64,000 nucleotides of DNA, from NCBI GenBank assembly GCA_026745465.1, contig JACYXH010000826.1, positions 6,866,224 to 6,930,223 on the forward strand, in the 5' to 3' direction. The notes under the pieces were generated by a model. The model saw only the letters and a program-made list of their open reading frames with translations. It did no database searches and was not told the DNA's origin. The translations under genes were made by a program, and so were the position numbers. Within the stretch, counting starts at the first letter, position 1. The number at the start of each line of letters is the position of its first letter. This document shows positions 38,523 through 64,000 of this stretch, one piece after another. This DNA comes from Lota lota (taxonomy: Eukaryota; Chordata; Actinopteri; Gadiformes; Lotidae).

Positions 38523-40138
38523 TTGGCGATGAGTTCAAGTTCCACTCTGTAAAAAGCAGCATCCCATGCCTCTCACTTAGCATCCTTTGAGCAATCAATA
38601 CAACTATGTATTTATCAAGGCCCTGCAGTGTAGCATATCTCTCAGGAGAATCCATCCTGTAACGAAGTTGTGTTTTTCCCCGTTATTTCTTTTACAGCTT
38701 TATCAATCTGGTGTGTTAGACTGGCAAACAAGTTAATCATCATTGAGCATCATTTTATTATAATTAACTGTTAGCCATGTTGGTTCCTTCTTCATATTTA
38801 AGGTAGGGTAGACAATTCATTTTCAATTTTTTTTGTCATATATGTTTGAAATTCTCTTTACATGCTGACAGCAATCAATAAATGAAATGCTCTGACAAAA
38901 AAACAATAATGGTATCAGTGGCCATCGCAGGCCTGTAATTAGCACCTATTGCTAAAGCTGGCGAGCTACTCACGTGCTTTGGGGGAGTGGCTTTGGAGGG
39001 AGCCCTGAAGGAATGGGTGTTGGTTGGGTTGGGTTGGATACTTTCAAAATTGAGCTTACTCTGGCTGGTTCCTGCAAATTGCCTACACTAGCTTTAATAT
39101 CACGGCCCTGCATCTAGCCATGTTGGAGCCAGGGGGCGCTGGGGGGCAATGATTTAAAGAAGAAACTGGCAAATGTTAGCATTCTTTCAATTAAACTCAT
39201 TCTCTCTCTCTCTGTCTCTTTCTCTCGCTCGACCCATTACTACACTATTATTTTTCCTGTGTTTCATTGTATCTTTAATAATATACCAAGTTACAGCAGA
39301 TCTCCTTCTGTTAACCACATTTAAAGTGTTTGCGTTTACGTTCTGCACCTGATCTTCTGAAAATAACTCTGTGGCTGTGGTACCTTTTGAACCGTTCATA
39401 ACACTGTCCTTTAAAAACTCCTTTACCATCAACGTTTTTGTAATTTACTCTGAAAGTCCTTTCATTATGAGAGTATGAGCATTCTCTTGTTACACTTGGA
39501 ATCAAGTCCCTGAGCTCAGACACGCTAGTGTAAATATTTAATGGTGTTTCTGGAAGTTAACAGGTTTGCATTTGAGTCCATTGCTTCTCATGAATGTTTG
39601 ATAGATTGAGCAAGGCTTGCTGTAAGAGCCTCGCACTACTAACTGCTGGCATGCTGTACATGTTCTTTATGTGTCGCCAGCAGCGGGGTTAAGATGGGTG
39701 TAGCTGACCTCCTTAGACTGGTGGAGACCTGAGACTCTGCCCATCAACTGCTGATGAGGACCTCCTCTGCCACCCCCACCCCAATGACTTTCTACAGCGT
39801 ACGTTTCCACCTTTCATACAGATTCAGGCTATTAGATAATTACAGGCTCGGAAATGGAAATAGATATAGAGATGGTGTTAACCTAAAAGTACCCCCATTT
39901 CCCTTTTTTTTGCCATTCTTTGTAAATACAAACATTTTTGAGGTTGATGTTACTGGGACAATATTCGAGATAGTGCTTGAACCATCATGATGCAGCCTTT
40001 GTCAATTTGTCATTGTTTTATATCAAGCATTTATCTAAGAAAACCCTGTATTTAATGTGACTGAATAGTCGCATTAAATAGCTCCTTTACACACTTTTCA
40101 ACTCCGGGCTGATCACATCTTGTGTTTTTATATTACAG

Positions 40139-40183
40139 GACCCATCGATTGGCGTGCTTCGAACTCTGTAATGGAAAGTCGTG
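40139..40183 (+). CDS. phactr4: phactr4 alternative first coding exon (MESR)
   Basis: Internal exon with acceptor TATTACAG (ends 40138) and donor CGTG|GTGAGT. Its ATG at 40171 reads MESR and leaves one base (phase 1), exactly the phase needed to join the exon at 46088 (DDEVEQQ...). It would make an isoform with a four-residue unique N-terminus. Mammalian PHACTR genes also use alternative first exons. Confidence 0.6.
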
Positions 40184-41444
40184 GTGAGTTGTTAGGCTCT
40201 CTTTGTGTCTCTTTTGTTAAGTGTACTGAACCATGACATGTTTATAAGAGCCCGTCTAACCCCGAGCATTTTATGGGCCACTCAGATATAAACGCAGCGA
40301 CCCACTGGGCTTTGAAGGCTGGTTACGGAACCAGGCTAACCAATCCCAAAATGTTTTTTTTTTTTTTATGGAACTATAAAGCTGGATTTGAATCCACATT
40401 TCTGACAACACGTCCTCCTTTAGCATCAGCTATATTAAACGTTCTGTGTGGGTGTTGTTTGTATGTGTGGTACGGCTGCCTGTTTGTCTCACTCAGCCTT
40501 TTCTGCATGATGAAGCAGCCAGGCCCAGTCTTTTATCCAGGTCAAGCCAACAGGTTCTGGGCTCGTGTGGGTTGGCCCAGCTCCCTCTGAACGGCAGCCT
40601 GGTGTGGAGGCTCTATCTGGGGCACAGGGAGAGGGAAAGGGAGCGCCATCTCGAACTGAGATCCAGCTTGAAAGACGTCGTCGTTGGAGCATAAAACTCA
40701 TGAAAGCATCCGCCTATTCTAACCTAATGCTCTCAGGTCTCTGAAGAGGAGTCGATTCAGAGTTTTCAAAATACGTTGAAGCCTCAGGTATTTAGTGGAG
40801 TGTGCGGCGTTGTAAATCCCCAGTGTGGCTTCTAAACGCCAGCCTAGCCTGCTATTAGTGGGCTATTGGCTGAGGAAGGGAGAGATGCTTTCGTGGGCCG
40901 CCTCCTGCATTCGATTGGCTGGGCCAGCGTCCGTTCCGTCGTTCTCTCTTTAACGAGTTTTGTGACCTTCTTGTAATGGTTAGCTGTCCATCAGAAGCAT
41001 CTAACATCCACCAGATGCTTCACATGCCTCTCCCAGAGAGCACTGTCCCTTCTCTTATCGCTGTCTTCCACTAATGGAAGCCCAGCAAGAGATGGACTTC
41101 TCCTGTCCTCTACAGTGGGGCACTCTTCTGCTCAACGCAGCTAATGAAGTCCTAAGTTGCCACTTAATTCAATTACAATTCCAGGAGAATTTTTATTCTA
41201 TCTAATTGCTTGTTTTGTTTCATGGCCATGCTGGCGCTGTGGAGGTACTCAAGCTAGTGAATCATGCAGATATTTGGTGGAACGCCTGTTAGGGTTCTCT
41301 ACGGTAGAGCGTCTTTGTTTAACTCTTGACCTGAATCTGAATCTGACCTGAGTGTTGACGTTATATATAACAATATATATAACAATATATGCAGGGGCTA
41401 CAGACCCCTCTTTGTTTCTCACTCACAAGACACACCGAAGACAA

Positions 41445-41446
<2 letters not shown>

Positions 41447-41507
<61 letters not shown>
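41447..41507. repeat. (CA)n microsatellite
   Basis: Pure CA dinucleotide array upstream of the second phactr4 start exon. Confidence 0.94.
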
Positions 41508-41508
<1 letters not shown>

Positions 41509-42027
41509 GCACACTACTGGCATACACATCCATATAAACAAATGCTAGAACAACGGATACATACGTGCATTCACCACATGCGGGCAGCATAAACACATTA
41601 CTCTGACACAACAGTTTATAGACACACACACATACACACATACACACACATACAGCAGACTACCCATAGCAAATTAAAAACATAAGCAGTCTTCTCCCCA
41701 GGAATGGTAGGCATCTACAGTGAATGCTGACCTGCACTGGAAGCCAAGGAGGGAGGGTCAGGAGAGAGAGGGAGTGAGGCTCCTGTAGGGAGGGAAGGTC
41801 TTAAGGAGATTAAAAGAGGCGTGGAGAGAGATAGGACTGAACTGAAGACCTGGAGGAGAGGAAAAGTGAAACAAACATTCACAACCAGGAAGGGGAGGAG
41901 GATCAGTGCTAAGGGGGAAGACGGGCGGACGTCGTGGAGCAGGAGGAGAGCAGGTGAGGCCTCCTGCCCAGCTTAGTGTGCACATTCCTGGGTACAGCTC
42001 AGGGAGAGGCCCCTAGGGGGCTGGATC

Positions 42028-56382
<14,355 letters not shown>

Positions 56383-57508
56383 CATCCTCTTCCTGGATGA
56401 TGAAGCACTTAGTTCACCATCTGGCAGAGTGTATGCCATGGAGTTGCTCCACATACAGACTACCCCTCAACCTTTCTGAATGTACTGTGCAGAACATCAG
56501 CAGAAGAAAAAAAATGAAGCAATTGTAGCTGATGAAAAGCCTAGTATCAGGGATACTCGTCTGCCCTCCAATAAACGTTCAGTTCCTTTGCTCGGACAGC
56601 AAGACTGAGACCAGGAGATCCTGCGTTTCTCCCCGGCGAACCACGTGCCAACGAAGTAGAGCGAAAGCGGAGGACTCGGTCACCCTGATCGTGGAGATAG
56701 CTGACGTTCTTCTCTCCTGTGGGGTTCTTTAGGGCCTCTGGGCTTTTAGCCACAACCTTTAATGCAAACTCATTCTGTCTTGCCTTTTCCCCTCTCTGTG
56801 ACTATTAACATAAGCGATGAAGGCATCAGTTATTGTATACGTGGTAATAATAAGTAATAGTCCAAGGGCTGCAACGAGAGTGGAGAGGAAGACGAAGACT
56901 GGGATGTGCCATTTTCACATTGTCAGACATGCTCTGGGATGTGTGTATTTTATGTCATTGTGAATACGATGCTGTGTATAGATTACCTTAGAATGAAATT
57001 TGGAAATCTATAACTACAAAAATATTCCTTAATGCACAAGATATTTTATATTGTATGATAGGTCATATGAATAATGATAGCTTTTATTTTAGCCTATTTT
57101 TTAATTTGGCTTGCCTGTATTTATGGTTGTGCTGTGAGATGGCTATTTGAGCTTAATTGTCGTTAATAGGAAAGGTCAACTTCATATAGCAGTTGTACTG
57201 TGTGCCAACATAACCTCTATGTCAGAAGGACTGTAGAGTGATGCTTTATATCACTACATTTTGAAAAGCACCGCTGCACGAGCCAATAGCGAGTCAAGTG
57301 TAATTTGATCTGGCTCGTCTTTCTTTTCTTTCATAATTTTTTGTTTCAATGAATTTTTGTACTTTCCCTTTAAAGATTAAAACAATGCATTCTGTAGCCA
57401 TTTTATTAAAGGCCTTTTGTTTTGCGTCTACGGGAGGATGCTAAATGTTGCTGAATATTTCAAAGTGCTGTGTGGATCAGGGATATGTAAAATCTGAAAA
57501 TAAATAAA
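56383..57508 (+). promoter_or_regulatory. phactr4: phactr4 3' UTR with poly(A) signals
   Basis: AT-rich 3' UTR after the TAA at 56380-56382. Overlapping AATAAA signals lie at 57499-57504 and 57503-57508 (GAAAATAAATAAATGG). Further T- and A-rich DNA continues to about 57850. Confidence 0.6.
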
Positions 57509-58144
57509 TGGTAAACAGGGAGTCATTTTTGTCAGGACCGCCATTAAAACACAGTTGCATCTGATTGTGTCCTCTGGCCAGTAGATAACAGGGTTGTACA
57601 GGCAGATATCTTTGAATGATGCTTATGTTAACTTGTCTTCTTATTATTTTAAATGAAATTTTAAATATAAAAGTATTATTTGTTATTTTTTTAAGCGCTA
57701 AATAGTGTATGACTGCAACTCTAGGATGGAACTATAAAGAGTACATTTTCTGTAAATCTTCAGTTTTTTTTATTGAAATTGTATTACTCCTTGCTATTTT
57801 TTCTTTTTAGTTGTAAATAGTCACAATATGAGCTCATTAAAAATCATACAAACCCTTTATGTAAAATTGTCCTTCCTATTAACAAACTGCAGCTAGTTGG
57901 GGGCAGGGCCATTAGGGTACCGTGTACATTCAATGGAAGCTCGGCAGTTAAATAAGTGCGACATCTAGTGTTCATTTAAATGAGACATTAATGCCAACAT
58001 AATGTCCGTGTTATACTGTCTAATAAGTTGTTTTTCCTTTTATAGGTGATTAAATCTGGCTTCTTACTACTTATTGCTGACAATCGTTCATTAAGTATTG
58101 TTACGGTACTGAAGGACGTCAGTGGTCTTATCTCTTTTAGAAGG

Positions 58145-58257
58145 CAGGACTTCCGGCAGTACATCCGGGGTAAAAGAGACGCGCGTGTTATCGGTGAAAG
58201 TGGTGCACTGCATGCCACTACTGCACGTTTAAAACGATTACTATTTTAGCCTTTCAA
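58145..58257 (+). promoter_or_regulatory. rcc1: Candidate rcc1 promoter and non-coding first exon
   Basis: An exact ETS consensus ACTTCCGG at 58149-58156 and a second CATCCGGGG nearby, in a locally GC-rich patch, are typical of housekeeping promoters. A donor TTTCAA|GTAAGT follows at 58258. The next acceptor (ACATGTAG, ends 59002) opens the first coding exon. Inferred from motifs and order. Confidence 0.5.
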
Positions 58258-59015
58258 GTAAGTAAAAACAACATCTATCTTCTAACCTATATCGGACATA
58301 CAAGCCATTGAATACGCGTATGGTATACGTTATGTATTCAACGTATCCGTGAAATTCGCTTAATGTTTTCATTCATTTTCAAATGGGCTAATGTTGGCTA
58401 GCGGGCTACAATGTCATGGTAGTCTATTCCTCATTTAGCTTTAAACGACAACATATTTATTGGATATTACGCCATGTCGATCAGACCGTTTCCGGTTTTC
58501 CTGTTTTCCGAGGGCTGGATAATGTGTACAATAATACAGATAATGTAGCCGATTGTCATTCATTAGCAGGTTGGCTAGACATTTGAGATCCCGAATGCCA
58601 CTTCACTTTTTATGTTTTTAGCAACTTACGCCTGTTGACGCCAGTGCAATGACCCTCACCAATGCTTTGGAAAAACTGTTGCCAAGATATGAATACATTT
58701 GAATGTATCATATAACAATACTAAGCCAACGAACAATTTGCAGATCGTAAGCGACCCGTTAGGTGTGTGAAGGATGTCTTAGTGCATCAACATGATGTAT
58801 AGAAGAGTCATAAGGCTGACCCTTGCTGCCTAGACTTGTCATGAGCTCTTTGGCAAATGTTATATTGCACCCGCAGCTGTTGAGCTACACCACTGTTGGC
58901 AGGAATCTGTTCAACTTGTTTTCGTCTTCAGTATTTGAAACATTGTTGGAAAGCCACACGTGCGTAGTATGAAATAATCATCTGATGTGATTTGACATGT
59001 AGGCCTGTTGCTGTC

Positions 59016-62000
59016 ATGCCTTCTACAAAGACTCCAAGCAAGAGGAAGTTGGGGACTATATCCGATGATGAGAAGGATCCAAAGAAAGTGAAAGGTAATT
59101 ACTAAACATCTGCCCTCCTGGATTCAATCACCATAACTCTTCTGTTTGATATTAATGCTGGGGCTGTCTGTTGTTGTTTGTAATGTGTCTAGTGCATCAT
59201 CGGAGCCATGGTACGGAGACGGGTCACGTGCTCGTGCTGGGCCAGGGGGACGTGGGACAGCTGGGTCTCGGAGAAGACATCCTGGAGAGGAAGAAGCCTG
59301 CTCCTGTGTCTCTCCCAGAAGACATTGTGCAAGTAGCAGCTGGAGGGATGCACACCGTGTGTGTCAGCGCCTCGGGCTGTGTATGTGAACTCAAGACTCC
59401 ATTCTATAGGAGACTTCTTTGTATAGTTTGTTTTATTGAAGCAGTATATCAAATTACATTCTTGACACTTTCTGCTTTTAAAAAAACATGTTTGCTCAAT
59501 AATCTTGAAATAACAATAAGAAATATAGGAGCACACATTCCAAAAAAGCTAACCATTAAATGAAATACAAATAAGAGGAAAAGTTACAATTGAAAACGAA
59601 AGGGCTTTCTGTATTATTATACCGGGAACCGCTGATGGCCTGCGTATGAACAGTAGTAAGAAGTGAGTGATGTGATTCCGTAGGTCTACACGTTTGGTTG
59701 TAACGACGAAGGCGCCCTGGGCCGGGAGACCACGGAGGAGGGGTCCGAGATGGTCCCGGGGAAGGTGGTGCTGGAGGGCAAGGTAGTCCAGGTGTCTGCT
59801 GGGGACAGCCACACTGCGGCCCTAACTGACGACGGAACGGTGCACCTCTGGGGCTGCTTCAGGGTGAGTGGGACCTGTGGAATGATGGAAGGATGCTAGT
59901 GGAAAGTTTCCAGAGTTGGAAAGAGAGTGGAGAGGGGAGTTGAACTAAGCTCAAGGGTTGGTGAAACTAAAAACAACCCAAAAAAATTCCACTCCCTCTC
60001 TGCTCCCTCCCTCCCTATGTTTCTTTGCAATTGGAAGAGGCCCTGATTGGCAAAAAATGTGCCAGGGGTGGTCTAAAATCGAAATTGTCTCATACAGAGT
60101 CAGTCAACTTGAAACTGACATTCTCACAGAGCATTTCACTTACCAGTAACTGATGGATGGCTGTGCCATTTCGAAGAAACACTCAGATTCTAACTCTTAA
60201 ATCTGGACCTACAGTGCCTTTTTGAATGTCCGACTATACTTCCTGCTGATTAAGCTGCAGATTTTTCAATCAAATCTTGATTTGGAATGTAATTAAATGT
60301 CATAACAATCTACCTTTCTGCTGGTTTTATTGCAGGATAATAACGGAGTGATTGGTCTCCTTGAGCCCATGAAGAAGTGCTCCCTCCCCATCAAGATCCC
60401 AATGCTTCAACCTGTCATGAAAATCGTGTCGGGTGAGACTCCAACCACATGCAGAGAACTGTTTGTTGTTACAAGATTAGGAAACATCTTTGATCTCGTA
60501 TCTTCAATTCATTGTACACGTTGGCAAATTAGCATTTACTTGTTGAGAGCCTAGGTACTAGGGCTGTGCACATTGTAACGATTTGTTTCATAATCGACTG
60601 ACCGGCGGTGAGTGATCAACGGACACTGCAAATTAAATCGAATAACCGTCACAACAGCTGTCAACAAAAAGATTTCAGTGTCAAACTCCTCCTCTCTCCT
60701 TTCCTCAAAATAAGCACTCTGTTCGCATGTCGTACTCGCCATTCCAAAGCAGGAGGGGGGGAGAGAGGAGTGCTTGGGTAGTAAATTTGGCTTGTTGATT
60801 ACTTGCATAGCTAGGGAAAAGCCCTCTTGTTGCTTTACCTTCATAGCGTATTTCAAATCTCCAATTTAATTTGAAGTCACAAAAAAGCATTCCTAAATAA
60901 TTCAAATTAAATCTCATCGGCGCTAATTAGCAGACGGTTATACCCAGTGACACGGTGGTTTATAATTGGACAAGAGGCTGACACGTTGTCTTGTGATCCC
61001 AGGTAATGATCACCTTGTGATGCTCACGATGGGTGGGGACCTCTACACGTCAGGCTGCGGGGAGCAGGGCCAGCTGGGGAGGGTTCCGGAGCTGTTCGCC
61101 GACAGAGGAGGCAGGAAGGGACTCTGTAAGTCTGGCCCTCTACACGCTACCCTCAACACATGAAGAGCTTGTTAATGGAGCAAAGAAGTGTCCTCATAAT
61201 GATGTCTTCTGACCACAAGACATTCAAAGAATGGAACAGTGGCGCTGTGCATCCTTGCAGCTTTTCAGAGCAAAGCGCTGCCCTGGAAAAGTAGGCAACA
61301 CCGATATTGTTAAGCGACTAATCATTATTTTCGATTTCATTTATAAAACGGTTCAATTCACTGCATATCATCACACATAATTGCTGTGTGGGCGGTGTCA
61401 GTGGGTTTCTGATCCACTCATTGGTCCGACACGGTTACAGCAGAGCTTTGGTGTAAAGTTTCCAAGGAAACATGACACAACTTCCGGACTGGAACTATGG
61501 GAGTACTTCAAATTGTCACAAAACCAAAAAGGCCGCTTTTTAAAGTGTGTAATGTTTTGATGACATTAAAGGCAGCACTAGCGCTATTCACTAGCACACA
61601 GAAAAAACACACGAGCGCTATTCTGGATAGTCAAATCGCCAGCGTCGCCGTCACTGCAGCTGAGTAGGAGTGCCACCATGGGGAGAACCATGGTATTGAT
61701 GTTTAGGACGATGTGTGCACCTCTACCCACAGCCCGCCTGCTCATACCCCAGATAATAAAGGTCAAAGGCAAGGTCCAGTTCACGGATGTGTTCTGCGGA
61801 GCCTACTTCACCTTCGCTGTGTCAAAAGAAGGCAACGTCTACGGGTTCGGCCTTTCCAACTATCACCAGCTGGGTGCGTATGATACAGCACCAGATTTAA
61901 TTAATTGTCGATATTTAGCAATGAAATGTATGTCCTTGTTTTCTGACTCTGAAGACATTTAATTCAATTTGAGATACGGTTGTACTTAGTCCTCTTGTGT

Positions 62001-63979
62001 TCGTATTTCCAGGTACTAAAAGTATCAAGACGAGTTTTTCTCCCGTCAAACTTGCCTGCTTTAAGAACTCGATCACCGCTTGGGTGGATTTCTCCGGAGG
62101 CCAACACCACACACTCTGCCTGGATGGTGAAGGTACGTTGGGACCACCAGATGGCGCTGTCGCTGCAAGCCCAACTTGTACAGAAACTGATCTCACCTAG
62201 ACTGACGTCATAATACTAAAGTCACTCCACAGTAAAATGTTCCTTTCGAAGACGATTGTAACTGTGGAAAAATTAACTCGTTGTAAATGGGATCCACTCA
62301 TGGGCACTTTGAAATTCAAAATGGAAAACATTATGGACATGTTATAGTTTTTATTTGCAGAAGCACCTTCCATGTATAATATGTTATTATAGGTGAGCAG
62401 CAGGCTTGGTCTACTAATGAGCCGTAGTGAACACACTTCCACAGAGTACTGCCGTAGTGAACACACTTGGTAAACCTAATTTCTCCTTAACATTTAGCTT
62501 GATGGAATTGTATATTACTTGATAGATGTTTTAGAACGTGTCATTAAAACAAAAGTGCTTCATTAGTTTAATGTTTAATAGTCTAATTAGTCAAGTGCTT
62601 GACACTTAGCCAGAGTACTTGGGGTTGATGTAATGATCTATGGTAATGGCTATACACAAGTACATCGTATGGGTCTGGGTTTTCCTATAAGCACCGACAA
62701 AGTCAGTCTGGTGGATTTCATCAAAATGTTTTTTTTCCTCAGGGTAAAATCGGAATAGTTCATAAGACTGTGTGTACGTTGTTCCTTCTGTGTGTGTGTT
62801 TTCTAATGGTGTGTGGATGTGTGTGTGTTGTCTAATGGTGTGTGGCTATGGAGGTGTGTGTGTTGTCTAATGGTGTGTGGGTGTGGATGTGTGGGTGTTG
62901 TCTCCCAGGGTGTGTGTGTGTGTTGTCTAATGGTGTGTGGGTATGGAGGTGTGTGTGTTGTCTAATGGTGTGTGTGTGTGTGTGTTGTCTCCCAGGGTGT
63001 GTGTGTTGTCCTAATGGTGTGTGTTATCTTCCAGGGTGTGTGTACAGTCTGGGCCGTGCAGAGTACGGCCGCCTGGGGCTGGGCCAGGGGGCGGAGGAGA
63101 AGAGCGAGCCCACTCCGGTGCCGGGCCTGGGCCCGTCCACCAGGGTGGCATGTGGGGCGTCCGTCAGCTATGCCGTCACTAAAGAGGGTGAGAGACACTG
63201 CAAATAAACCTGGGAACCGCCTCTCTCTCTTTAATTGTTCCATTGGCTGTGGGGTCAGTGGTCGTTTGTATTGCATTTGACCCGCTAGGAGTCACTAACA
63301 ACCGCTGGTGGGTCTCCAGACAGTTCTTACCATTTTTCATTAGATAAAGATAATTAATATACGATTAGTTTGCATAATGCCACAGCATTGTTAAATACTT
63401 GATCCTGATTGGTCAATAACGTGCCATGGGTGTGCATTATTTTTCAATAACTGGACACCTCTGCCTTTTAACAGACCAAATCAATGCGCTACAAATGCAA
63501 CATTAACTACAGTCAAATACAACAATCAACCAGATGCCCCCTTGTCCACGAAAAAACGTTTTTATATTACATCTCTAATATATGTGTTCTGTGCCTGGTG
63601 TTCAGGATGTAAGTGTGTTGAATATCCAAGAGATGTCTCCCTCCAGCTCCCTGTATTGTATATCTAAGGGATCTGGCTCCTACCAGGCTCTGTTTACTGT
63701 ATCACTAAGGATGTGTTTCCGTCCAGGCTACATGTATTGTATCACTAAGGGATGTGTTTGCCTTGTACAATGAATAACTAAGGGATGTGTCTCCCACCAG
63801 GGTCCGTCTACGGATGGGGCATGGGCACCAACCTGCAGCTGGGCACCGGGGAGGAGGATGATGAGTGGAGCCCGGTGAAGATGCCTGGCAAGCAGCTGGA
63901 GAACCGCACGGTGGTGATGGTGTCCAGCGGGGGGCAGCACACGGTCCTGCTGGTCAAAGACCACGCCCAGGAGAGCTGA
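59016..63979 (+). CDS. rcc1: Regulator of chromosome condensation 1 (Ran GEF), 9 coding exons, complete
   Basis: Chromatin-bound exchange factor that loads Ran with GTP, driving nuclear transport and spindle assembly. Coding exons: 59016-59094, 59193-59380, 59684-59863, 60336-60432, 61003-61125, 61733-61873, 62013-62132, 63035-63187, 63801-63979. All GT-AG, closing to 419 residues (human 421). The N-terminal tail [11 protein letters not shown]...KKVK is basic, as needed for nuclear import and chromatin binding. The RCC1 repeats of the seven-blade propeller are clear: [63 protein letters not shown] and [13 protein letters not shown]. Residues for nucleotide exchange are kept (SGNDHLVML, containing the Asp182 equivalent, and GGQHHT, with the His304 equivalent). 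The protein ends [10 protein letters not shown]. Stop TGA at 63977-63979. Confidence 0.97.
60553..61000. other. rcc1: rcc1 intron 4, possible old DNA-element fragment
   Basis: Contains CTAGGGCTGTGCACATTG and nearby ATCGACTG/AATCGAATAA, wording common at the end of teleost hAT-type repeats (AGGGCTGCACGAT ... TCGAATAATCG). No second terminus was found. No exon is expected here. Confidence 0.3.
62772..63034 (+). repeat. TG-rich array carrying repeated splice acceptors (rcc1 intron 7)
   Basis: Units of GGTGTGTGTGTTGTCTAATG mixed with copies of TTGTCTCCCAGGGTGTGTGT. Acceptor-like AGs end at 62908 and 62995, and the real one (ATCTTCCAG) ends at 63034. Each is followed by GGTGTGTGT, the same first bases as exon 8 (GGTGTGTGTACAGTCTG). 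The frame is open from both upstream sites into the exon. Confidence 0.88.
63600..63800 (+). repeat. 40-bp array of acceptor-plus-exon-edge units (rcc1 intron 8)
   Basis: About five to six units of roughly 40 bp, of the form CTAAGGGATGTGTCTCCCACCAG, then GGCTCTGTTTACTGTATCA. AGs end at 63605, 63646, 63686, 63726 and finally 63800 (real). One unit near 63766 has lost its AG. The bases after the AG mimic the start of exon 9 (GGTCCGTCTACGG), so the array appears to be copied from the true splice site and the edge of the exon. Confidence 0.85.
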
Positions 63980-64000
63980 TGAAGCCCTCGCCACCAGGGA

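Larger units (their letters stand above)
31292..40138 (+). other. phactr4: Presumed first intron of phactr4
   Basis: Nearly 9 kb without host coding signal. It holds an LTR-flanked fossil (about 35040-37163), a 20-bp minisatellite (36372-36853), a TA/TG-rich tract (37860-37920) and a 26-bp minisatellite (38205-38522). Two overlapping minus-strand frames at 34001-34541 have no recognisable product. Confidence 0.45.

Noticed and set aside
37980-38655. Long frames over the 26-bp minisatellite
   Set aside because: They are open only because the unit lacks stops in several frames; no homology to known proteins.
38930-39150. Possible interspersed repeat near 39 kb
   Set aside because: The style is reminiscent of fish repeats, but no terminal inverted repeat or tRNA-like head was found.
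58258-59002. H/ACA snoRNA (U17/SNORA73-like) in the rcc1 5' intron, as near human RCC1
   Set aside because: I could not find a paired hairpin with H and ACA boxes by eye. A covariance-model search would be needed to settle it.

Overview
The window is a piece of a teleost fish chromosome carrying four protein-coding genes, all on the + strand. In order they are hivep3 (ZAS-family zinc-finger transcription factor), edn2 (endothelin-2 precursor), phactr4 (phosphatase and actin regulator) and rcc1 (Ran guanine-nucleotide exchange factor). Each was assembled by hand from intron/exon structure, and for hivep3, phactr4 and rcc1 the exon phases close exactly to a full open reading frame (2049, 882 and 419 residues). 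The genes are vertebrate in type. The short introns, the very high density of dinucleotide arrays and the tRNA- and 5S-like SINEs point to a teleost. The microsatellite load resembles that reported for cod-like fishes, but this is only a hint.

Layout. 1-7647: upstream or 5' intronic DNA of hivep3, rich in microsatellites, two minisatellites and a poly-C run. 7648-20503: last 5' exon and whole coding region of hivep3 to its poly(A) signal. 20504-23500: intergenic. 23527-26245: edn2, with TATA box, three certain coding exons and a poorly resolved 3' end. 26246-31000: intergenic, with a tRNA-derived SINE. 31000-57508: phactr4, with a distal candidate promoter near 31 kb, an alternative first coding exon at 40 kb and a second at 42 kb. 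Its first intron holds an old LTR-flanked fossil and two minisatellites. 58145-63979: rcc1, complete to its stop codon.

The four genes do not form a pathway. HIVEP3 is a nuclear DNA-binding factor, EDN2 a secreted vasoactive peptide, PHACTR4 a cytoplasmic actin/PP1 regulator and RCC1 the chromatin-bound Ran exchange factor. Their order is still informative. HIVEP3-EDN2 are neighbours on human 1p34 and PHACTR4-RCC1 on human 1p35, so two human blocks meet here.

The most unusual theme is how tandem repeats meet splice sites. Four introns end in an array whose units repeat an acceptor-like (pyrimidine)AG motif, with the real 3' splice site at or near the last copy: hivep3 intron before 13948, phactr4 intron before 54473, and rcc1 introns before 63035 and 63801. 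In rcc1 two upstream copies would give in-frame insertions of 13 or 42 residues. In hivep3 the giant exon that is unbroken in mammals is split by two extra introns, and the second begins inside a palindromic repeat that supplies its own 5' splice-site sequence.
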